A stretch of 64,000 nucleotides of DNA from Limisphaera sp. (GTDB lineage Bacteria > Verrucomicrobiota > Verrucomicrobiia > Limisphaerales > Limisphaeraceae): positions 62,001 through 126,000 of the forward strand of contig JANWVC010000008.1 in assembly GCA_025057755.1 (NCBI GenBank), in the 5' to 3' direction. A model generated the notes under the pieces. That model ran no database searches, was not told where the DNA came from, and saw only the letters and a list, made by a program, of their open reading frames with translations. Below are positions 27,767 through 36,035 of this stretch, one piece after another (the stretch's first letter is position 1; the number at the start of each line of letters is the position of its first letter). Both the position numbers and the translations under genes were made by a program.

Positions 27767-29044
27767 TTAGAAGCCTCCTTGAAGCCCTGGGTGTTCGTTA
27801 AAAGCGGATTCGTTTTTACTGCCGAACCAAAGGTTAGAGACTCGATCCGGCCATGGGTAACTGCCTGGCTTTAAGAGTAAGGTGGGCCGATCCAGGGCAG
27901 GCGGACGGATCTCCACGACGCCGGGTGCCCACTCGTTCGTAACTCGCCACCACGACCAGGGCAACCGATTTAAAAGGGCACCCGCGGTTGCGCCGCCCTC
28001 GACCAGAACCAGATCGGGCATGGCACGTTCCATGACGCAGATCGCCGTGTCCGCCAAGAGCTCCAACCACGCTTGTGCCAGAGGGGCAACGACGGCTTCA
28101 CGGGGTGCGGTGGATTGTAAGCAGAGCACGGCCCGCGTTGCTTGTGTGAGGTCACCAATCCGGCCCCTTAGACGGGTGTGGTCGAATGAGGTGTCGGGGA
28201 GAAATTGCGGCGCAAACTCTTCCAAAAGCGCAATCACCGGTACTTGCATGGCTTTTGATTGGGCAATCCAGGCCAGAGCACGCGAGCTTGAGGTGCCAGA
28301 AACCAGCAACAGGGACGGCTTCGTGCTTGGAACTTGTGGGGCCTTGTTCAAGCACTCCGGCACGCCTGACTGAGGATTGGGGGAAACGTTGGACGAGGTC
28401 GCTACATTGTCCTCGCACCAGTCTTCCAGTAAAGCGCTGAAGAAATCCACACCCCCGGCCGGCAACATATCAGGGCTCACACGGGCGGCCCATGCGGCCA
28501 CATCTGCAGGTGAACGGGCTTCGGCAACCGTCACCTGTTCGTCACCGAATGGCTCCGTTGGTTTGCGCACGGCGACGACCACACCCGGCCATTCACTCAG
28601 CAATTGGGTGACCCATGCTGTGGCTCTCGGATGTCGTGGATCCCGTGCGAACTCTGTCTCATCAATCCGCTGGCCTTCAACGTAGTACCGACCATCACAA
28701 ATAACCCGGTTGCGAGAGGGATTCGCAGGCAGCAGCAAAACCCGAGTACGATCCAGGCAGCGACGCGTGATCTCCACCTCCGCCAACACAGCGCCCCTCA
28801 GAACAGAATCCACCTTTTTGTAGCAATGGCTCGGTTGTGCCTCCGAAACCTCACGCACCACACAGGCAACCTGACTGGCAGCTTGTAGCGCAGGGAGGTC
28901 TCGAGTCTGCGTGTCTATGCACAAGACGCCCTGGACTTCGGGCCAGGGAGGACGGCGGGCGAGCAAGGCCGGTTGCCCGTGAACATGCGCGGTCCCGGCT
29001 AGTTCTGCCGCTCCGGTAAGATCATCTGCCACAACCACGATCAT
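27767..29044 (-). CDS. DUF1537 four-carbon acid-sugar kinase (D-threonate/D-erythronate kinase-like)
   Basis: 425 residues from the ATG at 29044, which overlaps the upstream pdxA-like gene by 23 bases. N-terminal domain: VVADDLTGAAELAG, CIDTQTRDL, CYKKVDSVLRG, LLLPANPSRNRV and ETEFARDPRHP. C-terminal domain: LLVSGTSSSRALAWI, VEGGATAGALLNRL and the nucleotide-site KPGSYPWPD. The family phosphorylates tetronates at O4; paired with a PdxA2 enzyme the known route is D-threonate to 4-phosphate to dihydroxyacetone phosphate plus CO2. Last gene of the six-gene operon. Exact stereochemistry cannot be read. The small Cys/Ser-rich linker near residue 250 is variable in the family. Confidence 0.85.
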   Translation of the reverse strand: MIVVVADDLTGAAELAGTAHVHGQPALLARRPPWPEVQGVLCIDTQTRDLPALQAASQVACVVREVSEAQPSHCYKKVDSVLRGAVLAEVEITRRCLDRTRVLLLPANPSRNRVICDGRYYVEGQRIDETEFARDPRHPRATAWVTQLLSEWPGVVVAVRKPTEPFGDEQVTVAEARSPADVAAWAARVSPDMLPAGGVDFFSALLEDWCEDNVATSSNVSPNPQSGVPECLNKAPQVPSTKPSLLLVSGTSSSRALAWIAQSKAMQVPVIALLEEFAPQFLPDTSFDHTRLRGRIGDLTQATRAVLCLQSTAPREAVVAPLAQAWLELLADTAICVMERAMPDLVLVEGGATAGALLNRLPWSWWRVTNEWAPGVVEIRPPALDRPTLLLKPGSYPWPDRVSNLWFGSKNESAFNEHPGLQGGF

Positions 29045-30047
29045 GAAGTCGGTTTTTGGCCAGGCGGGCCGCAACTTGAATGGCTGCCCGCAGACTGTCA
29101 TTGCGCGCCAGGCCCCTCCAAGCAATGTCAAAGGCTGTGCCGTGATCGACAGACGTCCGAACGATCGGCAAACCCAGGGTAACATTCACGCCGGTATCAA
29201 AGGCCAGCATTTTGAAAGGAATGTGTCCCTGATCATGGTAAAGCGCGATCCATGCGTCAAACCGTTCTCGCTGAAATGATACAAAAGCAGTGTCAGCTGG
29301 CAAAGGTCCTTCCACGTTCCAGCCCCGATGCCGGGCTTGTTCAACTGCTGGTCGAATGAATCGTTCTTCCTCTCCGTTGCCAAACAATCCGTTTTCGCCG
29401 GCGTGTGGATTAAGCCCGCACACGGCCAGACGGGGAGCACGCTCCAGCAAGCAGGTGCAGGCTTGTCCGGTGAGCTCAATTACCTCCAAGATCCGACCGG
29501 CACTAAGTCGGGCGGGGACCTCAGCATACCCAATGTGCGTGGTAACCATGCTGACGATCAAGCGGTCACTATACAGCATCATGCAAGTGCTCGGGGCACG
29601 TGTCAGGACAGTAAAAATCTCCGTATGTCCAGGATAGGGAACACCTGCCTGATTCAAAGCACCTTTGTGAATCGGAAGGGTCACAACTCCATCCACAGCT
29701 CGGCGAAGGGCACTCGCAATGGCGCGCTCGATATACACATAGGCTGCCCGCCCACAAGCGGCTGCGAGACAACCGGGTCTCCAATCTTCCCCATCCGGCA
29801 CTGCACAATCGACGATCAAAGGCCGATCGGGCCGTAACATCGTATCCCACGTGGCAAGCGGGACTTGTTCCCACGATAGGCTTCCCAAGCCCTGACGCTT
29901 GAGGCGCTCAAGTACCGCGTGCGACGCGAATAACACAGGTCGACATTGCTCGTGCACGTCAGGGAGATTCAATGTGCGAACGGCCAGCTCCGGGCCCACC
30001 CCTGCGGGATCGCCCAACGTGATCGCCAGTATCGGTCGGTCTTGCAT
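29022..30047 (-). CDS. pdxA2: PdxA2-type 4-phosphoerythronate/threonate dehydrogenase (4-hydroxythreonine-4-phosphate dehydrogenase family)
   Basis: 341 residues; the ATG at 30047 comes eight bases after the upstream stop codon begins (7-base gap). Full PdxA pattern: ITLGDPAGVGPELA, TLPIHKGALNQAGV, PYPGHTE (metal histidine), CGLNPHAGENGLFG, WIALYHDQGHIPFK and GLPIVRTSVDHGTAFD. PdxA itself serves vitamin B6 synthesis, but the overlap with a DUF1537 kinase gene and the catabolic neighbours point to the PdxA2 role: oxidation and decarboxylation of a tetronate 4-phosphate to dihydroxyacetone phosphate. The name is inferred from context more than from sequence. Confidence 0.8.
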   Translation of the reverse strand: MQDRPILAITLGDPAGVGPELAVRTLNLPDVHEQCRPVLFASHAVLERLKRQGLGSLSWEQVPLATWDTMLRPDRPLIVDCAVPDGEDWRPGCLAAACGRAAYVYIERAIASALRRAVDGVVTLPIHKGALNQAGVPYPGHTEIFTVLTRAPSTCMMLYSDRLIVSMVTTHIGYAEVPARLSAGRILEVIELTGQACTCLLERAPRLAVCGLNPHAGENGLFGNGEEERFIRPAVEQARHRGWNVEGPLPADTAFVSFQRERFDAWIALYHDQGHIPFKMLAFDTGVNVTLGLPIVRTSVDHGTAFDIAWRGLARNDSLRAAIQVAARLAKNRLHDRGCGR

Positions 30048-30054
30048 GACGAGA

Positions 30055-30957
30055 TCACCCCAAAAGCTGCAGCATTTGCATGGTGGATCGGACCCCTTCC
30101 ATCTCACCGGGACTCATGGGTAACAAAGGGGGCAGGACCCAGTGATCACACAATCTGCGCACGGACAGGGCGGCTTTCAGGGCAGCAAGCGATTCGCCCA
30201 GCGTACGGCCGTTTTGATAGAGGGCTGCCACTTCCAACGCGCGACGGGCGTGGCGATCCACTTCCTCCCATCGACGCTGTTGGGCAGCTCGCCACATGGC
30301 CACGCACACGTCGGGAATAAGATTAGCGACGCTGGGGACAATCCCATCAGCCCCCCACCGCAGACCGGAGGCCATCAGGGCGCCCACCCCAACGAAGACC
30401 GAAAAATTCGGTCGCCTGCCCAGCCGTTCCAGCAAATGTTCAAGACGCTGGGGATCGTTTTCGGACTCCTTGAGTCCCACCAAGCGCGGGTGGGTAAGCC
30501 ATTCTTGCAAGAGTTCCACAGGGAAATTCATCCCGTGAATAGCAGGGATATTATACAGCATCAGTGGCCCTTCTACTGCATTCAGAAGACGTTCAGTCCA
30601 ACGGGGCAGTTCAGAGGCGGACAATCCTTTGGGCGGCCGAGCGACTAAAATGGCCGCACCCGCTTCGAGATAAGCGTTACCCACGCCGGGCTGTGGGTCC
30701 CATAACTCGCCCAATCCTGCATACACGGGCACACGGCCGCCGGCATGGGCCACCGTCAGGCGCACAAGACGTTCTGCCTCGGACGGCGGAACCGAAGCGC
30801 CCTCTCCGGTGGTTCCTAGCACAAACAGGCCATCCACATCATGGCTAATCAGAAACCGCACCAGGCGCTCCACACCGGTTACATCTAAAGAGCCCTGGCG
30901 TGTCACAGGCGTAACCATGGGAACAACCACTCCTTGCCACTTGGCGTGCGTTTTCAT
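30055..30957 (-). CDS. DapA/N-acetylneuraminate lyase family aldolase
   Basis: 300 residues, standard length, ATG at 30957 seven bases after the upstream gene. Barrel signatures: VVPMVTPVTRQGSLD, LGTTGEGASV (49-55 threonine pair), catalytic tyrosine in LMLYNIPA (Tyr135) and Schiff-base lysine in VGLKESEND (Lys163). The family includes dihydrodipicolinate synthase, neuraminate lyase and 2-keto-3-deoxy-sugar-acid aldolases. In this catabolic operon a pyruvate-releasing sugar-acid aldolase is the best inference; lysine synthesis is unlikely. The substrate would be fixed by residues that cannot be judged without a structure. Confidence 0.85.
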   Translation of the reverse strand: MKTHAKWQGVVVPMVTPVTRQGSLDVTGVERLVRFLISHDVDGLFVLGTTGEGASVPPSEAERLVRLTVAHAGGRVPVYAGLGELWDPQPGVGNAYLEAGAAILVARPPKGLSASELPRWTERLLNAVEGPLMLYNIPAIHGMNFPVELLQEWLTHPRLVGLKESENDPQRLEHLLERLGRRPNFSVFVGVGALMASGLRWGADGIVPSVANLIPDVCVAMWRAAQQRRWEEVDRHARRALEVAALYQNGRTLGESLAALKAALSVRRLCDHWVLPPLLPMSPGEMEGVRSTMQMLQLLG

Positions 30958-30964
30958 GCTTGAC

Positions 30965-32110
30965 CTAAAAAGCTGCTTTATAGATGGCCAAGACATCGGC
31001 CTCAGTGAGATTGCGTGGATTGTTTTTCAAGAGTCGTTGGACCTGGAGGGCGGCCCGAGCCAACCCGGGTAGATCGGTTTCTCGAATGCCCAGTTCTCTT
31101 AATCGCCCCGGTAGGCCGCAGCGGCGAGCCATCTGTTCTATACGATCCACCCCATGTCCAGCGCATTCCAAGCTGGTGTTTCCCGCACTGATCCCGAGGG
31201 CCCGAGCAACCTCGGCGTAACGGTCGGATGCCGCTGGAAGATTGAATCGGAGGACATGTGGCAACAACATGGCGTTGGCCAAACCATGCGGGAGCCGATA
31301 ACGGCCGCCCAAGGGATATGCCAAGGCGTGAACGGCAGCCGTATTGACGGGTCCCAAACAGAGTCCGCCACACAGGCTCCCATAGGCGACATAACGCCGA
31401 GCCTCTGCGTCGCTGCCGTTTTCGACCGCTCGGACCAGGTTGGCTCCAATCCACCGAATGCCCTGCAACGCCCATGCATCCACCCAGGGATGCGCATGCC
31501 GATTGGCAAAGGCCTCGATGCAATGCGTCAAGGCGTCAAATCCGCTGGCGGCCGTGAGGAACGGAGGCAGGCTGTGTGTTAACTCGGGATCCACAAAGGC
31601 GGCGTCAGGTACGAGAAACGGGCTGATGACCGCTTGTTTCACACCTTCCGTTTCGTCCAAGAGAATGGCATTGGGGGAGACTTCACTGCCGGTACCTGCG
31701 GTCGTGGGGAGACAGACCAGCGGGAATCTTCGACCCGGCAGCCGATGGATCCCAAAAAACTGCGCCGTTGGCTCCGAGCAACCGACCAAACAAGCCAGCA
31801 GTTTGGCCACATCCAGTGCACTGCCGCCTCCCAACCCGATGACTGCATCGGGCTCCAATTCGCGCACACTGGCACGCAGGTTTTCAAAAAAGTGCAGCGT
31901 GGGCTCAGAGGGTGTGGCTGCCAGTTTGAGAAGCGTTACCCCGGCGTCTGCCCAGCTCTCGAACAGTCCCGAACAGGTGTCTGCGACCGACCGGCAGGTA
32001 ACTAAGAGCGCCCTACGGCATCCCCGGCCGATCAACCACTGGGCTGCTTCCCGCGCACAACCCTCTCCCACCACTAAGGTGGGAGGTGCATGCATTCTTA
32101 CGAAGGACAT
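30965..32110 (-). CDS. Iron-type (group III) alcohol dehydrogenase
   Basis: 381 residues. The ATG at 32110 shares a base with the symporter stop (TGATG), strong evidence for this start over the open frame to 32206. NAD site: GLGGGSALDVAKLLA; LPTTAGTGSEVSPNA; metal ligands in GFDALTHCIEAF and HALAYPLGGRYRLPHGLANA (Asp, His, His, His). Relatives include lactaldehyde reductase FucO, glycerol dehydrogenase and maleylacetate reductase. Next to a DapA-type aldolase it may reduce the aldehyde product, or oxidise the starting polyol; direction is unknown. Confidence 0.87.
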   Translation of the reverse strand: MSFVRMHAPPTLVVGEGCAREAAQWLIGRGCRRALLVTCRSVADTCSGLFESWADAGVTLLKLAATPSEPTLHFFENLRASVRELEPDAVIGLGGGSALDVAKLLACLVGCSEPTAQFFGIHRLPGRRFPLVCLPTTAGTGSEVSPNAILLDETEGVKQAVISPFLVPDAAFVDPELTHSLPPFLTAASGFDALTHCIEAFANRHAHPWVDAWALQGIRWIGANLVRAVENGSDAEARRYVAYGSLCGGLCLGPVNTAAVHALAYPLGGRYRLPHGLANAMLLPHVLRFNLPAASDRYAEVARALGISAGNTSLECAGHGVDRIEQMARRCGLPGRLRELGIRETDLPGLARAALQVQRLLKNNPRNLTEADVLAIYKAAF

Positions 32111-33684
32111 CAATAACCTTTTCGTCCTGTTGGTTCCTTGGCACAGTATTGCCCAGCACGCCAGGTCCATACCGTCCACGCCGGACCAGGGTCGGCCGGA
32201 AAGCAAAGACTAGCTAGATAGCCAACAATCCAGACAATAAAATGGCCAAGGATGCCAATCATGACTCCCGACCATGGATAGTTGTAAGTCCCGAGATCGA
32301 TCCAAGGATCCGAGCCACGTGTTAAGACGGCCCATGCCGTGAAAAGGAGATTGGTGCCCAAGCCGATCCATACGCCGCGGCGGTTTGCACGACGACTGAG
32401 AAAGGCCAGTAAAAACAACCCGGCAAGCCCTCCAGAGACGATCGACGTAACCGCATAATAAAACGCCAGGACCCGGTCCCCACGCCAGGCAATCAAGGCT
32501 GCGATGCTCGTGGCCAATACCCCCGCAGCCAGCACGATGAGCCGTCCCATCTGCAATCGAGCTGAGTCACTGGCATCTGGTCGCAACCGCCGGTAATAAT
32601 CCTCTACTCCTACAGCCGCCAGACAGTTCAGATCAGACGATAGGGTTGACATGCCGGCGCCCAACAACGCCGCGATAAACAACCCCGCCAGTCCATCCGG
32701 CAGGTGGGTCGTCAGAAAATAGGGAAAGACCTTGTCGGCCTGAATCTGACCTGTCGCATCGTGTAGAGAAGCGGGCAAGGCCTGACCGGTGAGTTCATAA
32801 TAACTCCAGAGTAAAGTGCCAAGGAACATGAACAAAGTCCAGATAGGCACGCACAAAGCGGCTCCCAAGGCGATCCCGCGGAACGCTTCCTTGTGGGTAC
32901 GTGCCACAAGATAGCGTTGGACTATTGTCTGGTCCGCGCCGTATTTCTGCAAGTACCAAAAGAAGCCATAGAGAGCCATGACCCAAAAACTGCGGGCATC
33001 AGCTGGGTCAAATCGCCAGTGACCCAATTCGAACTTATCGGCCTGTGCCGCATGAGCCACCGCAGCTTCGGGCCCTCCCGGTATCATGCTGAGCAACAAA
33101 CCCAGCACGACCAGCGCACCGATCCACATTAAAAGTCCCTGAATGACATCGGTCCAAATCACCGCTTCCAATCCGCCTAACCAGGTATACATCAACGTGA
33201 CCAGCCCGATTCCAACCAGCAACACGTATAGATTCCAGCCGGTCATGCTGCTGGCGGTCAGAGCCATCAAATACAGGACAAAACCCATTTTCGAAAAATG
33301 ACCCGCAATGAACGCCAGTCCTGCGTAAGCCCGCACGCCATATCCGAAGCGGCGACCGAAGTACTCGTACGCGCTGACACCCACTGCCTCGCGATAAAAA
33401 GGAATAACGACGGTACCGATGAGGGCCAACACGATCAGTACCATCATACCAGGCACTAATTCGCTCCAATTGCCGGCATAACCGGATCCAGGGTAGGCGA
33501 TGAAGGTGATGCTGCTGATCAAAGTGGCAAAGGTCGAGAGTCCCACTGCCCAGGGCGGAATCGAGCGTCGGGCTACGAAGTAAACCTCGGTCGAAGTCTG
33601 ACGCCGTGAAAGGCGCCAACCCAACGTCAGCATGGCAAGTAAATAGGCCAGGACGACCCCGGCATCCAACAGGTGATGCTTCAT
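32110..33684 (-). CDS. Sodium:solute symporter (SSS family)
   Basis: 524 residues with about 13 hydrophobic helices. Family marks: ATLISSITFIAYPGSGYAGN (sodium-site helix), YEYFGRRFGYGVR, GGLEAVIWTDVIQG and GAGMSTLSSDLN. The ATG at 33684 overlaps the upstream stop as ATGA, and its own stop overlaps the next start as TGATG, so it is translated in tight coupling with its neighbours. It should import the operon's substrate with sodium. Which solute cannot be read; sugar-acid or sialic-acid-like compounds fit the neighbours. Confidence 0.9.
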   Translation of the reverse strand: MKHHLLDAGVVLAYLLAMLTLGWRLSRRQTSTEVYFVARRSIPPWAVGLSTFATLISSITFIAYPGSGYAGNWSELVPGMMVLIVLALIGTVVIPFYREAVGVSAYEYFGRRFGYGVRAYAGLAFIAGHFSKMGFVLYLMALTASSMTGWNLYVLLVGIGLVTLMYTWLGGLEAVIWTDVIQGLLMWIGALVVLGLLLSMIPGGPEAAVAHAAQADKFELGHWRFDPADARSFWVMALYGFFWYLQKYGADQTIVQRYLVARTHKEAFRGIALGAALCVPIWTLFMFLGTLLWSYYELTGQALPASLHDATGQIQADKVFPYFLTTHLPDGLAGLFIAALLGAGMSTLSSDLNCLAAVGVEDYYRRLRPDASDSARLQMGRLIVLAAGVLATSIAALIAWRGDRVLAFYYAVTSIVSGGLAGLFLLAFLSRRANRRGVWIGLGTNLLFTAWAVLTRGSDPWIDLGTYNYPWSGVMIGILGHFIVWIVGYLASLCFPADPGPAWTVWTWRAGQYCAKEPTGRKGY

Positions 33685-35555
33685 GGCTGGCCCGGTAAGG
33701 CGCTGATAAGTTGGCCTTCCACAAAACGGCCTTCGTAATATAATCGACCTTGATCATCCCAATGGCGCACAGGTCCATCGGCCAGTCTGCCGTAAAAGCG
33801 GCGCGTTATATCTCGCGCCAGGGGACGAGTATGCCATGTTGATTCCAGGCGGACTTTCCCGTTTGGCCAATAGTGAATCCAGACACTGCGATTCTCCTGG
33901 GGCTTGTGGTGCCACTCCCAGAGCAGCGTACCATCCGGCGCCCAGTACCGTTCGCGACCGATTTTGCGTCCGTTTTCGTAAATGACCTCGTGGGCTTGGC
34001 GCCCATCCGGGTAATATGCAACGCGGGGGCCGTGGAGCAAATAGCGTCCATTGGGACAAATGCGCGCGCTCCATTTGAGGCGGAGCGAACCATCTGGATA
34101 AGTTTCTTGATATTGTTGCACGTGTCCGCCATCGGATTCGGGGACCATGTCTCCCGCCTCGGAGAAGACCCATGCCTCGTTGAATTCGTAGTGCAAGCAA
34201 GGATGAGTCATGGTGCTCAATACATGGATCAAGCCATTGGGGGCTTGTCGAACCGTGGCATAGCCCAGTGTGCCCGCCCGGCGGTCGCGTTCATGGGGCA
34301 AAGCCACAGGAAGGGCTTTGAAATGCCAAGTGCGGCCGTCATTGGTGGAGAGGGCCACCACCGGACCCGTGCCGTGTGCCCACCCGGAAGGAGACTGGCC
34401 CGAACGACGCTGGACGCTGTCCGTGACCATGCAAAGGTGCCCGTTGGCTAAACGAATCATGCATAGCCTTTGATTGCTACTGAGAGCTGGAAAAGGAGAA
34501 GGTTGAGGCTGACTCCATGAGCGACCGCCATCCTTCGACTCACTCTGCGGTGCCCATCCGTTGATGCTGACATTCTTGCCGCCAAAAGCCAGGAAGTGCA
34601 GGTCGTTGCGCAAAGGCACCACCGTGGCATGCCGACCGGGGATCCGTCCCCCGAGGTCCACCCAGGATCGGCCATGATCCTCACTGCACCAGAGAAAACT
34701 CTCGTCTGCTGCCGCATCCATGGCAAAACAGATTCGGCCCGCCAAGGTTCGGAAGGCGTTGGCAATCGGTTGTGCAGTGTAATCTCGAGCAGGCTCGAAG
34801 AGCCGGGGTAAGGCAAGCGTCCAAGTCATGCCGTGATTTGTGGAAATGGCGTACTTGAACGGAACCCACTCGCTGATGCCACGGCCCCCGCCGAAAAACC
34901 AGGTTGTGTGGCCATCCCGCCACAATAAAGCCGACTGGTCATTGAACCCTTCAAAATCCAGAAAGAGCTCCGGCATTTCCCATTCTTCGGTTCCATACCG
35001 AAGCCTGGCCTGAATGAAACGTGTGTCCGATGCGCTTTCCGCCAGCCCGGAGGCCGTGCGCGCGCTAAAATAGACCGCCAGGACGTCGCCGTTTGGCAAC
35101 ACCTCAAAGCCGGGAGAGTGATTGTGCGCCCAGACCTCTGGGGCCAGGCCAGCTACCCAGCCAGTAAGATTTGTGTCGTTATCAGGAGGAATGGGCAGCG
35201 CCCACCGAACGTGGAAATAAGGCAGATCGGGTCGAGGGCCCAGGTGGGCCGTATTCGTGTCACATTGAACGGCAGCTTGGTTGAAAGGCCATGGATTAGG
35301 AGCCGTCACCAGCCGCAATGTGACCCGCTCTTTGTCCGGTCCGGACTCCACGATGGCCCCCGGCTCGAATCCAGCAGCCACCACGTCGATGGTCACCGAT
35401 TTGCGCGCTTCCGCCGGAGAAGCCGGGGCGATGAAAGGTAACTCCCAAGCGAGTGCGAGAAACAAAACGACGCCTCCTTCGGCTCCGCCGATCAACCTCA
35501 AACAGGAGGGGCGAAGATCCCACTCACCATGTCGCTTATTTTGCGTGCTCGACAC
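33681..35555 (-). CDS. Exported sialidase-fold (BNR) protein with C-terminal MORN-like repeats
   Basis: 624 residues. A hydrophobic stretch VVLFLALAWELPFIAPA (29-45) after a charged leader is a likely signal. Residues ~135-465 form a sialidase-like propeller with four Asp-box-type motifs: STNHGMTW (238), SEDHGRSW (291), SKDGGRSW (340), STNDGRTW (403). Residues 483-615 form YwqK/MORN-like strands (YPDGSLRLKWSA, YYPDGRQAHEV, YWPNGKVRLEST). The combination is unusual. First gene of the operon and coupled to the symporter, so a role in releasing or binding the imported compound is likely. Arginine-triad and nucleophile positions of true sialidases could not be confirmed, so sialidase activity is not claimed. 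Confidence 0.75.
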   Translation of the reverse strand: MSSTQNKRHGEWDLRPSCLRLIGGAEGGVVLFLALAWELPFIAPASPAEARKSVTIDVVAAGFEPGAIVESGPDKERVTLRLVTAPNPWPFNQAAVQCDTNTAHLGPRPDLPYFHVRWALPIPPDNDTNLTGWVAGLAPEVWAHNHSPGFEVLPNGDVLAVYFSARTASGLAESASDTRFIQARLRYGTEEWEMPELFLDFEGFNDQSALLWRDGHTTWFFGGGRGISEWVPFKYAISTNHGMTWTLALPRLFEPARDYTAQPIANAFRTLAGRICFAMDAAADESFLWCSEDHGRSWVDLGGRIPGRHATVVPLRNDLHFLAFGGKNVSINGWAPQSESKDGGRSWSQPQPSPFPALSSNQRLCMIRLANGHLCMVTDSVQRRSGQSPSGWAHGTGPVVALSTNDGRTWHFKALPVALPHERDRRAGTLGYATVRQAPNGLIHVLSTMTHPCLHYEFNEAWVFSEAGDMVPESDGGHVQQYQETYPDGSLRLKWSARICPNGRYLLHGPRVAYYPDGRQAHEVIYENGRKIGRERYWAPDGTLLWEWHHKPQENRSVWIHYWPNGKVRLESTWHTRPLARDITRRFYGRLADGPVRHWDDQGRLYYEGRFVEGQLISALPGQP

Positions 35556-35590
35556 GCCCCATCGTACCCCTTTTGCGACCTCGGGCTGAT

Positions 35591-35615
35591 CCCAAAAACG
35601 CCAAATCGTTTTGGG
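35591..35615. promoter_or_regulatory. Inverted repeat, possible operator of the six-gene operon
   Basis: CCCAAAAACG, six bases, then CGTTTTGGG: the core AAAACG-N6-CGTTTT is a perfect gapped palindrome and the flanks CCC/GGG extend it with one bulged A. It lies 36 bases upstream of the first ATG of the sialidase-symporter operon, where an operator or leader hairpin would sit. No regulator gene is adjacent. Role is inferred. Confidence 0.4.
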
Positions 35616-35785
35616 AAAATGACACGTCTCAAAGCCTTCAAGGATTGCAGATCTGTTTTACCGCAAACCTGGTGGTAGCCCCAATAGCCCGGGCCAAGGA
35701 GAATGGAGCCTCTTCATGGGACAACCGACTTCAGCGTTGGGCTACGGACTTTTGCCAAGTGTGCGGATTCTCCTTGAGACCCGGA

Positions 35786-36031
35786 TCACGCCCGGCCTGT
35801 CAACGTTTCGCCCCCGCGGGGGCGAAACCGCCATGAATAAAACAAGCCAACTATGAGCATCAGAGCCCCCCACCAAACCGGCGCATGCAGGTGCCAGAGA
35901 GCGACCCTTTGATCTTCCGGAGGCGGCCACAACATTTCGTGTAACCCGCTCAGGAGGATCAAAAAGCCATAGACCGCTAATACCAAGCCAATGAAAAACC
36001 AAATGGGGATCTGCTTTTCGGATGTGTGCAT
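35786..36031 (-). CDS. Small two-helix membrane protein
   Basis: 81 residues with two membrane helices (WFFIGLVLAVYGFLILLSGL and APVWWGALMLIVGLFYSW) joined by WPPPEDQRVALWHLHA. It starts four bases after the symporter gene ends, so it is almost certainly co-transcribed with it. No function is recognised. It may be an accessory subunit of the SSS transporter, as small membrane partners are known for some members of that superfamily. The Pro/Glu/Asp loop is probably conserved and would be a useful search handle. Confidence 0.75.
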   Translation of the reverse strand: MHTSEKQIPIWFFIGLVLAVYGFLILLSGLHEMLWPPPEDQRVALWHLHAPVWWGALMLIVGLFYSWRFRPRGGETLTGRA

Positions 36032-36035
36032 GGAA

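Noticed and set aside
29022-30047. PdxA as a vitamin B6 biosynthesis gene
   Set aside because: It overlaps a DUF1537 kinase gene within a catabolic operon, the hallmark of the PdxA2 role; no other B6 gene is near.
27767-35555. Operon as a standard sialic-acid (nan) catabolic cluster
   Set aside because: There is a sialidase-fold protein and a DapA/NanA-family protein, but no NanE, NanK, NagA or NagB; PdxA2 and the DUF1537 kinase point to sugar-acid chemistry.
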